A DNA stretch of 64,000 nucleotides from CAZEHS01 sp964424355 (GCA_964424355.1 CAYRIO010000017.1:1-64000), one strand, 5' to 3'; shown: positions 1 to 7,215, numbered from the stretch's first letter. Numbers and translations are program-made. Notes: generated by a model from the sequence alone, not told the origin.

Positions 1-9
1 ATCAAAAAG

Positions 10-38
10 ACTCATACCCCAATATCACTGGTATGAGT
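10..38 (-). terminator. Hairpin, terminator-like on the minus strand
   Basis: A 9-bp perfect inverted repeat (ACTCATACC / GGTATGAGT) with an 11-base loop. On the minus strand it is followed by a short T run. It belongs to the cassette whose start lies outside the window, just before attC1. Its role is uncertain because no minus-strand gene is seen to its right. Confidence 0.35.
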
Positions 39-44
39 TGATTA

Positions 45-134
45 TACGAACAATGGCTCTGCCGTAAAGGCTTCGGGCATGATCGGGGCTGATTCTGTCC
101 GGTTCGTGGCCGTCGGCAACCCGGAACGTTGCGT
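45..134 (+). other. attC site 1
   Basis: R''-like box TACGAAC at 45-51, L''-like TGCCG and L'-like CGGCAA arms, and an R' box GTTGCGT at 128-134. About 90 bp. The left and right arms match those of sites 2, 3, 5 and 6. The R'' partner (the start of its cassette) is outside the window. Confidence 0.75.
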
Positions 135-387
135 GAACATTTTTCAACCAAGTTACTTCATCTTAGAACAACTTGAAAAACAGGGGATAGACTTTCTTCA
201 AAGCCTTAATACAAGACAACTTGATGGCAAGCTTTGGGAAATAAAATATCCCCGGCATAATCGGATATTCTAGGTGCTGATGGACAAAGAGAACATTTAT
301 CTACTTCATGTGTGTCAGAAACAAAAGAACAAAGCTGAAAAGTTTGAGCTTGAAAAGGCACGGACGAGAGCAAAAGAGATAGGGTAA
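133..387 (+). pseudogene. HigB/RelE-type toxin remnant, truncated and amber-interrupted
   Basis: The frame starting beside the attC1 R' box encodes the C-terminal two thirds of a Gp49/HigB-like RNase toxin. It matches the family from the helix before the LWEI/LWEL strand through RIF and the LLHV strand to the final basic helix. The first ~30 residues of a normal ~115-aa toxin are missing, exactly at the cassette boundary. A TAG at 271-273 interrupts the frame after RIF, where relatives (including the intact toxin at 3232-3594) have Tyr in RIFYF. The frame then continues to a TAA at 385-387. The single-codon change TAT/TAC to TAG explains it. Amber read-through cannot be excluded, but the lost N-terminus argues for a dead toxin. 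Confidence 0.75.
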
Positions 388-404
388 ATCGAGAGGTGAC
401 AACA

Positions 405-701
405 ATGCCATTCAAAAAAATGAATATCAAAGAAGCAATTGAAGAAAAGCGAAATGACCATGAATTTGATCTTCACTATTTAGAGGTTCAACGGGAATAT
501 GAGTTGATCCGACAAGTTGTGGAGGCTCGAAAAGAAATGGGACTGACACAAAAGGGATTGGCAGAGACCGTAGGTATATCTCAACAGGAAATATCACGTT
601 TTGAGAATGAACGTCACATTCCGAAACTGTCCAGTTTTATAAAAATCATAGAAGCATTGGGATTAGAACTGCGATTGGAAAAGAAAACAACTGCTCAATA
701 A
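405..701 (+). CDS. HigA-type XRE antitoxin (cassette gene)
   Basis: A 98-aa protein with an N-terminal helix and a helix-turn-helix XRE domain at about residues 45-95 (LTQKGLAETVGISQQEISRFE core). It sits 17 bp after the remnant of its toxin, which is the HigB-HigA gene order. ATG 405 follows GAGAGGTGA at good spacing; a GTG at 396 overlaps that Shine-Dalgarno and is less likely. Family knowledge: such proteins neutralise the toxin and repress their own promoter. With the toxin broken, this copy may be a free antitoxin or repressor able to act on related pairs. Host relevance is inference. Confidence 0.85.
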   Translation: MPFKKMNIKEAIEEKRNDHEFDLHYLEVQREYELIRQVVEARKEMGLTQKGLAETVGISQQEISRFENERHIPKLSSFIKIIEALGLELRLEKKTTAQ

Positions 702-713
702 GGGCAGTTGTTT
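685..713 (+). terminator. Rho-independent terminator of the antitoxin gene
   Basis: A 10-bp perfect stem (AAACAACTGC / GCAGTTGTTT) overlaps the stop codon of the antitoxin gene and ends in TTT. Confidence 0.6.
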
Positions 714-764
714 CAGACCATATTAAGCGATATATTAACAATATTACTTATTATTGACAAATGT

Positions 765-878
765 CACGTAACACAGGATCTTGCGCAAGGCTTTCGGGCA
801 GTTCGGGGGGCAAGCCCCGCTTTGGGGTCGGACTTCTCCTGTTCGGTTCAAGGGCGTCGCAAACCCGGAGCGTTATGC
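765..878 (+). other. attC site 2
   Basis: R'' box in CACGTAAC (765-772) and R' box GTTATGC (872-878), with L-type arms TTGCGCAAGG and GTCGCAA inside. About 114 bp. The region CACGTAAC plus the bases before it is nearly complementary to the start of its own cassette at 128-141 (one mismatch and one inserted base). This is the circular-cassette signature. Confidence 0.85.
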
Positions 879-916
879 GACAGCGACAAAGATAAAAAGC
901 AAAGGATGAAAAGAAA

Positions 917-1348
917 ATGGAACTTAAATATTCAGGAAAGCCAACCATAAAAACATGCATGTTTGTCGGGTTCCTTGCAGGGTTCGTAAACATGATTTTT
1001 GTTGTGTTGCTAATTACGCCATTGAGTGACCTTTTGATGTTTCTATTAATGATCACATTCAACATCGTTTTATTTGGTTTCATGAAAAGATATCTAAACA
1101 AGACGAAAAATGAAACGTACATAAGCATTACTGATTCTGGAATTAGAATAGATCAAGGGAAATTCTCAAAGCTAAAAGAAGTGCCATTTAATGACATAGA
1201 AACCGTAAAGGAGCATAAGAATTACGTTCGAATTCAAGAAGTTAACGGCATTGAAACACTGATACCATTATATTTACTTAGTCTCACAGGCCATAGAAAA
1301 TTGAGAGAGATAATTGAAGAGAAATGCAAAGGGAAGATATTGAAGTAA
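917..1348 (+). CDS. Small membrane protein with a PH-like tail (cassette gene)
   Basis: A 143-aa protein of unrecognised family. Residues about 13-35 and 38-58 form two hydrophobic membrane segments. The remaining ~80 residues are soluble and strand-rich, ending in a basic helix. This arrangement resembles short membrane-anchored bacterial PH-like proteins, but no diagnostic motif is visible. It starts with ATG shortly after AAAGGATG and is the only gene of the 873-1452 cassette. Start, stop and codon pattern are intact. Function unknown. Confidence 0.7.
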   Translation: MELKYSGKPTIKTCMFVGFLAGFVNMIFVVLLITPLSDLLMFLLMITFNIVLFGFMKRYLNKTKNETYISITDSGIRIDQGKFSKLKEVPFNDIETVKEHKNYVRIQEVNGIETLIPLYLLSLTGHRKLREIIEEKCKGKILK

Positions 1349-1361
1349 AATTTATCGCCAT

Positions 1362-1458
1362 CGCATAATAGTGCCTCTGCCGCAAGGGTTTCGGGCAAGC
1401 TTTGGGGTCAAGCTCCTCCTGTCCGGCTCAAGGGCGTCGGCAATGCGGAACGTTAGAC
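1362..1458 (+). other. attC site 3
   Basis: R'' box GCATAAT (1363-1369; final C replaced by T) and R' box GTTAGAC (1452-1458), which matches the GTTRRRY consensus. Left arm CTCTGCCGCAAGGGTTTCGG, right arm GTCGGCAATGCGGAAC. TCGCATAA is complementary to the start of the same cassette (TTATGCGA at 873-880). About 97 bp. Confidence 0.85.
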
Positions 1459-1577
1459 GAAATTAATTGTATTTAGACATTTTTCATACCATCAATAAGA
1501 ATAAAACCTCTCCAGAAGCTTTACTTGTTATAAACAAAGAAATATAATAAGAAAAAGCGTTTATTGGAGGTTTGTTT

Positions 1578-2792
1578 ATGAAATACAGATTGCTTTCGAG
1601 CATTTACTACGAGAATTTAGAAACATATGAATTTCAGTACCAGCAAAGATATAACAGCGAATCCACATACAGATTCAATTTTTCAGTTGGGGAGAACAAG
1701 GCTTTTGTTGTGATAAATAATAATATCCTTCAATTAATTAATAGCATCTTAAAACTGGACAAGCAATTTACAATAAAGGCGAATTATGTACCTAAAATTG
1801 CTTTGAAGCAATATCGCAAAAAATGTATTATTGATGAAATAAAAATGACCAATGATATTGAGGGCGTAATCAGTACCCGAAAAGAGATAAACGAAATACT
1901 TGAAGATTTCTCTGGAAAGAAAAAGGGAAATCGATTATATGGATTGGTAAAGAAATATGAAATGCTTACAGAAGAAGAAATTGCGTTAAGTAATTGCATC
2001 GATATTAGAAATATTTATGATGAGTTGGTTTTAAATGAAGTTGCTCAAGAGGATAGCACACATATACCTGATGGAGCCATTTTTAGAAAAGACCCAGTAT
2101 ATATTCGAAGCAAAACCGGAAAAACTATTCATACCGGAGTAACACCGGAAAGTAAAATTATTGAGATTTTGACGGACTGCTTAGGAATAATCAACGATGA
2201 AAGTTATAACCGAATAGTCAGTATCGCAGTATTCCATTATATGTTTGGATATGTCCATCCTTTTTATGACGGGAATGGGCGAATAAGCAGATTTATCAGC
2301 AGCTACTTGCTATCAAGAGAACTGCATCCTATAGTTTCATATAGACTGTCATATGTGATTAAAAAGAATACAGATGGTTATTATAAGAGCTTTAAAATAG
2401 TCAATGATGAGAAAAGCAGAGGCGAAATCACAAGTTTTGTCGAATATTTTTTAGACATCTTGGTTCAATCCTTAGAAGACTTATGTACATCTCTTGATGA
2501 ACGAATTAATAAACTAGAGCATTTTGAGAAACAGATTACCTTGTTATCAAGGAATGAACACATGGACGTTCGTATTCAAACAATTCTATTTGTAATCGTT
2601 CAAAATACACTGTTTGGTGAAAATGGGCTAAGTGTAGTTGAGCTTTCTGAGATTACTGATATTGGAATGTCAAAGGTAAGATCATCGCTAATAGTTCTTG
2701 AAGAACAGAATTTAGTCATAGCAAAGAAAGTAAGCAAAAAATATGTATACGATGCAAATTTAGATTCAATAAGTGAGATAAAGGGCAATTAA
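1578..2792 (+). CDS. Fic-domain AMP-transferase, self-inhibited class (cassette gene)
   Basis: A 404-aa Fic family protein. The catalytic loop HPFYDGNGR (from His227) fits HPFx(D/E)GNGRxxR. Upstream, TNDIEG (residues 91-96) fits the inhibitory helix motif (S/T)xxxE(G/N), placing it among Fic proteins with an intramolecular N-terminal inhibitor whose Glu blocks ATP. The last ~70 residues look like a winged-helix domain. Family role: transfer of AMP (or another phosphate-containing group) to a hydroxyl side chain of a target protein; the target is unknown. ATG 1578 has GGAGG seven bases upstream; a TTG at 1572 would be too close. It is the only gene in its cassette. Confidence 0.9.
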   Translation: MKYRLLSSIYYENLETYEFQYQQRYNSESTYRFNFSVGENKAFVVINNNILQLINSILKLDKQFTIKANYVPKIALKQYRKKCIIDEIKMTNDIEGVISTRKEINEILEDFSGKKKGNRLYGLVKKYEMLTEEEIALSNCIDIRNIYDELVLNEVAQEDSTHIPDGAIFRKDPVYIRSKTGKTIHTGVTPESKIIEILTDCLGIINDESYNRIVSIAVFHYMFGYVHPFYDGNGRISRFISSYLLSRELHPIVSYRLSYVIKKNTDGYYKSFKIVNDEKSRGEITSFVEYFLDILVQSLEDLCTSLDERINKLEHFEKQITLLSRNEHMDVRIQTILFVIVQNTLFGENGLSVVELSEITDIGMSKVRSSLIVLEEQNLVIAKKVSKKYVYDANLDSISEIKGN

Positions 2793-2796
2793 ATTC

Positions 2797-2919
2797 GTCT
2801 AACTTCGAACTTACGCCATTGGCTGGTTGTCATGCCTTTTGCGGAGAAGCTTTGCAAACGTCCCGCCAATCGGCTCTGTGGAGCCGAGGCCAACAGCGTA
2901 AGTTCGCCTCTCGTTAGGC
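2797..2919 (+). other. attC site 4 (divergent type)
   Basis: R'' GTCTAAC (2797-2803) and R' GTTAGGC (2913-2919), both fitting consensus. Inner arms TTCGAACTTACGC and GCGTAAGTTCG pair almost perfectly, and the centre forms a second hairpin. At 123 bp it is the longest site and shares no arm sequence with the other five. Its R'' with flank (ATTCGTCTAAC) is complementary to the cassette start at 1452. Confidence 0.9.
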
Positions 2920-2962
2920 AACAGTTTTTCACTGAAAAAAGAAAAGACCCTCAATTGAGGAT

Positions 2963-3232
2963 CTAAAGAAAATGAATTTCAAGCTTCTTACCAAGCGCTT
3001 CTGCTACCTTTTCAAGAAATTCAAGAGACGGATTGTAATTGCCGCTTTCCAGTCTTGATATGTTGGATTGCCGGGTTCCGATTCTTTCCGCAAGTTCCTT
3101 TTGAGACACCTTTTGTTCTAACCTTGCACGGACGATTTCAGAAATAACCTGGTATTCAACTTCATTGTTTTCAAGTTCAGCAGCAACCTCAGGATTTGAG
3201 GCAATAATCTTTTTCGCTTCTTTCCAATTCAT
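2963..3232 (-). CDS. higA: HigA-type XRE antitoxin (reversed cassette)
   Basis: An 89-aa antitoxin with an XRE helix-turn-helix at about residues 38-85 (VSQKELAERIGTRQSNISRLE core). Its ATG overlaps the toxin stop codon (TAATG), so the two are translationally coupled. The symbol reflects family resemblance and gene order, not orthology. It binds and neutralises the upstream toxin and probably represses the pair's promoter. The gene runs against the direction of the array, so it must use its own promoter. Confidence 0.88.
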   Translation of the reverse strand: MNWKEAKKIIASNPEVAAELENNEVEYQVISEIVRARLEQKVSQKELAERIGTRQSNISRLESGNYNPSLEFLEKVAEALGKKLEIHFL

Positions 3233-3594
3233 TATTTTTCACCTCTTTTCAGAAAATCCTTCATGTATGAAACCGCTTGTTCAAGCTCTCGTTTTGGTGT
3301 TTTGTCGGTCTTTTTAGAAAAATCGTGAAGAAGAACAAATGTGTTATTGATGTGCGTGAAATAGAATATCCTTGATGCATCAGAAGCAAATTTAATCCGT
3401 AGTTCCCACAGACCAGAATACTGGTCACCTTCAATCTTCTTCGTGTGAGGGTAGGTGAGATTGAGCCCATGTTCTTCGAGGAGATTGATTTCACGATAAA
3501 TTTTTGCCTGATTCTTAGCAGGCAAAGACGTGATATATTCAAGAACAGGGACTTTACCATTATTCAATTCAAAGAGTTTGATATTCCAGTTCAT
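3232..3594 (-). CDS. higB: HigB/RelE-type toxin, Gp49 family (reversed cassette)
   Basis: A 120-aa protein with the complete Gp49-like layout: N-terminal strand (IKLFELNNGKVPV), helices, the GLWELRIKF strand, the RIFYF strand, LLHDF, and the terminal basic helix with KTPKRELE. Family role: ribosome-associated mRNA cleavage. It precedes and overlaps its antitoxin. AT-rich promoter-like sequence lies at 3595-3630. Unlike the broken toxin of the first cassette it is full length. The reversed orientation inside the array is typical of toxin-antitoxin cassettes, which need independent expression. Confidence 0.9.
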   Translation of the reverse strand: MNWNIKLFELNNGKVPVLEYITSLPAKNQAKIYREINLLEEHGLNLTYPHTKKIEGDQYSGLWELRIKFASDASRIFYFTHINNTFVLLHDFSKKTDKTPKRELEQAVSYMKDFLKRGEK

Positions 3595-3652
3595 AGATAA
3601 AGTATATCATAAAAGATATATAATCCAAAGTTGAAGGGCATGAAAAACGTCG

Positions 3653-3721
3653 GCCTAACATGGGGCCTTGCCGCAAGGGTTTCGGGCTGTTCGGGGCCGT
3701 CGGCAAGCCGGAACGTTAGCG
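3653..3721 (+). other. attC site 5
   Basis: R'' GCCTAAC (3653-3659), left arm CCTTGCCGCAAGGG, right arm CCGTCGGCAAGCCGGAAC, R' GTTAGCG (3715-3721). Only 69 bp. Its R'' is the exact complement of GTTAGGC at 2913-2919, the start of its own cassette. Confidence 0.92.
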
Positions 3722-3777
3722 GAAACTGCACTAAACCGTAAAAAAATGAATGCAACAGACAATAGACAAGGAGACTC

Positions 3778-4878
3778 ATGATGAAAAAACTTAAAACCAT
3801 CCTCATCATTGCAGTTGCTTTATTATTAGTGATCTTTGGCGCAATGGTCATACTGCTTTCAATGACAAAAATTGAAAATAACGTAAAATCACCTGTTAAA
3901 GCCCCAAAGAAAACAGAAGCTAATCAGGATATAACAACAGGTGAAGACAATATTAGGAAAACAATCAATGAATACACAGAAGCGTGGGCAGATGCAGTAA
4001 ACAACAACGACTATAAACAAATCGAAAAATACATTGTTCCTCAAAGCCCATTTTATGAATCCCAGAATTCAACCCTGAATGCGTTGAACAAAAAAGGTAT
4101 ACAAGAAAAATTTGTAAGCTGCAAAATTGAAAGCATAGAAAAAAAGGGCGACATGTATGAGGTTGTCGTTACTGAAGAGTATCTCATTACATACTCAAAT
4201 TCAAAACAAAAAAATCTCATAAACACATGGATTTACACCGTTGATCCTTCTTCGGAGTGGAAAATTGTGAAACTGTCGGAGAATGCCATTAAAGCAGATT
4301 CTGAAGATGGTTTTGAGGCTGAAAAAACATACAACATGGGAATGGAGGCATTTGGAAATGGAGATTATGAGACCTCAATAAAATTGTTTAACAGAGCAAT
4401 AGAACTGAGCCCAAATACCTCTAAGTATTATGAACAGCTATACACAACAATGTCAATTTCAGGTGAAGACTACCTTGGTCAACTTGAATGTATTAACAAA
4501 CTAATCAGCTTGAATCCTGAAAAAGCTGATTACCTCATTTCAAAAGCTTCAGTATTGAACGACCTAGGAGAGTACCAGAAGGCTCTTGATAATTTCGATA
4601 TTGCATTGGATAAAGGCTATGGAGCAAGTGGTGCTATTAACCTTATCAAAGTCAATGCACTTGCTGGACTTGGGAAATATCAGGATGCTTTAGATGTGTG
4701 TGATTGGCTAATTTCCACTGCACCCAATGATGCGGTTTTCTATGGCGCAAAAATAAATCTCTTGGAGAAGATTAACGCAAACAAAGAAGATATTCTTGCG
4801 TGCTACAAAGCATGGTCAGAAAATGTTTCTGGAAGTGAATTCGTATATAAAAATGCCTTGGAAATGTATGGGCAGTAA
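3778..4878 (+). CDS. Membrane-anchored TPR protein (cassette gene)
   Basis: A 366-aa protein. An N-terminal membrane anchor (residues about 5-28, after MMKKLK) is followed by a ~110-residue NTF2/DUF4878-like extracytoplasmic segment. From about residue 180 there are TPR-type helical repeats: YNMGMEAFGNGDYETSIKLF, then repeats beginning ADYLISKASVLNDLGEYQKA and LNALAGLGKYQDAL. AAGGAG precedes tandem ATGs at 3778 and 3781; either may be used. TPRs imply a scaffold or protein-binding role outside the membrane. The partner is unknown. It is the only gene in its cassette. Confidence 0.8.
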   Translation: MMKKLKTILIIAVALLLVIFGAMVILLSMTKIENNVKSPVKAPKKTEANQDITTGEDNIRKTINEYTEAWADAVNNNDYKQIEKYIVPQSPFYESQNSTLNALNKKGIQEKFVSCKIESIEKKGDMYEVVVTEEYLITYSNSKQKNLINTWIYTVDPSSEWKIVKLSENAIKADSEDGFEAEKTYNMGMEAFGNGDYETSIKLFNRAIELSPNTSKYYEQLYTTMSISGEDYLGQLECINKLISLNPEKADYLISKASVLNDLGEYQKALDNFDIALDKGYGASGAINLIKVNALAGLGKYQDALDVCDWLISTAPNDAVFYGAKINLLEKINANKEDILACYKAWSENVSGSEFVYKNALEMYGQ

Positions 4879-4907
4879 TTAAGAGAAGCAAAAACTAATG
4901 CAGCTTG

Positions 4908-4976
4908 GCCTAACCAAGCATCTGCCGCAAGGGCTTCGGGCACCCTCTAGGGCGTCGGCAATGCAAAACGTTATAC
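4908..4976 (+). other. attC site 6 (last in array)
   Basis: R'' GCCTAAC (4908-4914), left arm TCTGCCGCAAGGGCTTCGGG, right arm GCGTCGGCAATGCAAAAC, R' GTTATAC (4970-4976). 69 bp, the same length as site 5. The 16 bases ending in R'' are complementary at 12 of 16 positions to the start of the cassette at 3715. Confidence 0.88.
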
Positions 4977-5087
4977 GAAATTTGGGGAAGTACCAATGCC
5001 CGCCGTCCTGGCGGGCAAAAAAGAACAATAGATACCATAAACCATCTGAAAAGCGAGCAATGGCTACTGAGAACATGGAGGATTAAC

Positions 5088-5399
5088 ATGAACATTTGGC
5101 TGGGTGTAGGAACATTAATATTCATTTTGATCACTACCATAATCATTTATCTTAAACACAAAAACACACGAAGTGTAATTTGGAATATTGTTCGGTTTAT
5201 TATTGTTGGCATAGCATTGTATTTCGGGCGAAGCGCATCGCAGATATTGGAAATACTGGTTTTCGGCATCACAATAGGAGCATGTTTGCTTATTTCGATA
5301 ATTCATGCTTACAATAAGCTATTCACATCTGGTACTACATATGATTCTGTAGGAGAACACAGAAAACCAAGAGCATTTGGCAATGATTATTGGGAATAG
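5088..5399 (+). CDS. Small membrane protein (last cassette)
   Basis: A 103-aa protein with three hydrophobic stretches (about residues 4-22, 31-48 and 52-73) and a polar C-terminal tail of about 28 residues. No known family is recognised. ATG is preceded by GGAGG at good spacing. It follows attC site 6 by 110 bp, but no further attC site was found after it. It is therefore either the terminal cassette with a decayed site, or the first chromosomal gene after the array. Confidence 0.65.
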   Translation: MNIWLGVGTLIFILITTIIIYLKHKNTRSVIWNIVRFIIVGIALYFGRSASQILEILVFGITIGACLLISIIHAYNKLFTSGTTYDSVGEHRKPRAFGNDYWE

Positions 5400-5418
5400 A
5401 CAAAGAAAGGTGCAAGCG

Positions 5419-5504
5419 ATGAACCTTGAAGAACTAAAAGGGAAAAAACAATTGAACCACTCATTGCTATGCTACTTTTTATTGCCCTGGGATTACTGAC
5501 ATAG
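5419..5504 (+). pseudogene. Frameshifted short membrane peptide gene
   Basis: An ATG with GAAAGGTG upstream opens a frame MNLEELKGKK. At the run of six A's near 5445 the neighbouring frame reads TIEPLIAMLLFIALGLLT and stops at TAG 5502-5504. Joined, they make a plausible soluble head plus one membrane segment. Unjoined, the first frame gives a 26-aa product. This suggests a homopolymer indel in a small gene or gene remnant. The rest of 5400-5651 holds no other recognisable gene. Confidence 0.4.
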
Positions 5505-5651
5505 AATTATTTCACCTTTAAGGGCATCTAAATACAGCCAAATGCGTTGAGATAATCGGAAAAGAAAATTGATGATTTTTTCCACGCCATCCCACGCGAT
5601 TTATAACCATCACAAAACGCATGTGCTTATTATTTAATAAGGAGTGAACAC

Positions 5652-6113
5652 ATGAAAAAAATGTACTTCTCAATCGAAATAAACGCTTCTCAAGAAAATG
5701 TCTGGACAACTCTTTGGGAGGACGCAACCTTCCGCGACTGGGCAAGTAATATTGATGAAGGCACCTATATGAAGGGCGTACTGAAAGAAGGAAATGAAAT
5801 CCAGTTCATATCCTCTGTAGGGGGTTACGGTGTGACCAGTTTGGTCGAGAAACTGGATCCGAACGCGTTTGTATTATTCAGACACCGTGCAGATACAAAA
5901 GATAGTGGTAAGCAGGCGCGCGAAAAGGAGTGGGCTGGCGGGACAGAGTCGTATTCCCTTACCGAAAAAAACGGTGTTACTACGTTAACCGTTGCGATTG
6001 ATGTTCCATCCACACAAGAAGAAACCTTTAATATCAGGCTTCCCATCGCTTTAAAGCGGATAAAAGCGTTGGCCGAAAAAGACCATGAATCAAATTACAG
6101 GGAACGAAAATGA
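5652..6113 (+). CDS. SRPBCC (START-like) domain protein
   Basis: A 153-aa protein starting with IEINASQENVWTTLW, the standard opening of AHSA1/SRPBCC ligand-binding folds, and ending in a long C-terminal helix (LPIALKRIKALAEKD). These domains bind hydrophobic ligands or act as Hsp90-activator-like modules; nothing here shows which. AAGGAG precedes the ATG. Its stop overlaps the next start by four bases (ATGA), so it is translationally coupled to the nucleotidyltransferase fusion gene. Confidence 0.85.
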   Translation: MKKMYFSIEINASQENVWTTLWEDATFRDWASNIDEGTYMKGVLKEGNEIQFISSVGGYGVTSLVEKLDPNAFVLFRHRADTKDSGKQAREKEWAGGTESYSLTEKNGVTTLTVAIDVPSTQEETFNIRLPIALKRIKALAEKDHESNYRERK

Positions 6114-7195
6114 GAAACACAATTGCAAAGATTGCAAAAGAATTAAACGCCATTGATGTGATCTGGGCCATTGGCGGATCAGTGATGCTGTCATATTACG
6201 GTCTGGTAGAAAACCCAAACGATATTGACATTATGGTGGATGAAAACCACATCGAAAAAGTCGATAAGGCAATGAGAAATATTGGAATCAAAGGCGCTTG
6301 GGAAAAGGATGCTATTTATGAATCAAGAGCCTTCTATGAATTCATCATTGATGGATTTGATGTTGATATTATTGCTGGTTTTAAGATTCGCACCCACTCC
6401 GGTTTATACCAATATGAGTTTGATGCCCAATCCATAACGGAAGAAATGAAAATAGAGGGCGAAAAAATCCCTATTTGTTCACTTGAAGAATGGTACATCC
6501 TCTACCAAATGATGCCGAATAGAGGTGTGAAAGTAAACCTCATAGAAAATCATTTGAAGGCAAAGGGCATAAAACACCCATTTCTTCTTGAAAGAGCACT
6601 GCGCGGAAATGTTAATGAGCAGACAAGAGAAAGATCAAATGCGCTATTGAATGACCACCACGCTCAGATCAACACAAAAGGAGCACATGAAATGGAGCAA
6701 AGGATTGAAACCGTGTCTGAGAAAAAAATGGTCGGAAAGAAAATGACGATGACACTTTCGAACAACAAGACGGGCGAATTGTGGAAATCGTTTATGCAAA
6801 GGCGCAAGGAAATTCAAAACACGTTGGCGGAAGAACTCTATTCCATGCAGATCCATGACCCCTCTTTCAATTTTCAAGAATTTGATCCTCACATCCCTTT
6901 TGAGAAGTGGGCCGCAACTGAGGTTTCAAATTTTGAGGAGATTCCGCCTGAAATGGAATCCATTGTAGTCCCCCCTGGGCTCTATGCTGTTTTTATTCAT
7001 AAAGGCCCTGCCAGCACGGCACCCAAGACATTCATGTATATTTTTGGCGACTGGCTGCCTCACTCTGAGTACGAAATAGACGATAGACCACACTTTGAAA
7101 TACTGGGCGAAAAATACAAGAACGAGGACCCCAGCTCAGAAGAAGAGGTCTGGATTCCAATTAAACCAAGAAAACTCGTGAAAGAATCGCACTGA
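6110..7195 (+). CDS. Nucleotidyltransferase fused to a GyrI-like effector-binding domain
   Basis: 361 aa in two parts. Residues 1-~175 form a minimal nucleotidyltransferase of the DUF6036/AbiEii type: GGSVMLSYYG, then the metal-binding DIDIMVD pair and a third acid in DVDIIAG. Residues ~194-355 form a GyrI-like/AraC-effector domain (VVPPGLYAVFIHKGP, FEILGEKYK, EVWIPIKP). These modules normally occur separately. At the junction, AAAGGAG stands seven bases before in-frame ATGs at 6687 and 6690, so the second domain could also be made alone. The fusion may therefore be a merged gene pair. Target molecule unknown. Confidence 0.82.
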   Translation: MRNTIAKIAKELNAIDVIWAIGGSVMLSYYGLVENPNDIDIMVDENHIEKVDKAMRNIGIKGAWEKDAIYESRAFYEFIIDGFDVDIIAGFKIRTHSGLYQYEFDAQSITEEMKIEGEKIPICSLEEWYILYQMMPNRGVKVNLIENHLKAKGIKHPFLLERALRGNVNEQTRERSNALLNDHHAQINTKGAHEMEQRIETVSEKKMVGKKMTMTLSNNKTGELWKSFMQRRKEIQNTLAEELYSMQIHDPSFNFQEFDPHIPFEKWAATEVSNFEEIPPEMESIVVPPGLYAVFIHKGPASTAPKTFMYIFGDWLPHSEYEIDDRPHFEILGEKYKNEDPSSEEEVWIPIKPRKLVKESH

Positions 7196-7215
7196 GTTGA
7201 TGAAAGGAGATTGGC

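Larger units (their letters stand above)
45..5399 (+). mobile_element. Integron cassette array without a visible integrase
   Basis: Six attC-like recombination sites in the same orientation punctuate short, AT-rich, mostly promoterless genes. Cassette boundaries taken at G^TT are 129-872, 873-1452, 1453-2913, 2914-3715 and 3716-4970, with a last unit starting at 4971. Five of the six sites share a CTGCCGCAAGGG/TTTCGGGC-like left arm and a GTCGGCAA..GGAACGTT right arm, and one (2797-2919) is of another type. No tyrosine recombinase is encoded in the window. The orientation (R'' left, R' right) puts any intI and attI left of base 1. Gene content (toxin-antitoxin pairs, Fic enzyme, small membrane proteins) is typical of sedentary chromosomal integrons. 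Alternative: a CALIN, i.e. attC sites lacking an integrase. Confidence 0.85.

Noticed and set aside
79..273. An open frame starting at ATG 79 that runs through attC1 into the toxin remnant
   Set aside because: The first 18 codons are recombination-site sequence with no ribosome site; only the part after the R' box shows toxin similarity.
45..4976. The regular repeats as a CRISPR array or as REP elements
   Set aside because: Repeats are 69-123 bp, imperfect, spaced by whole genes and show box complementarity per unit; this fits attC sites and not CRISPR or simple REP repeats.
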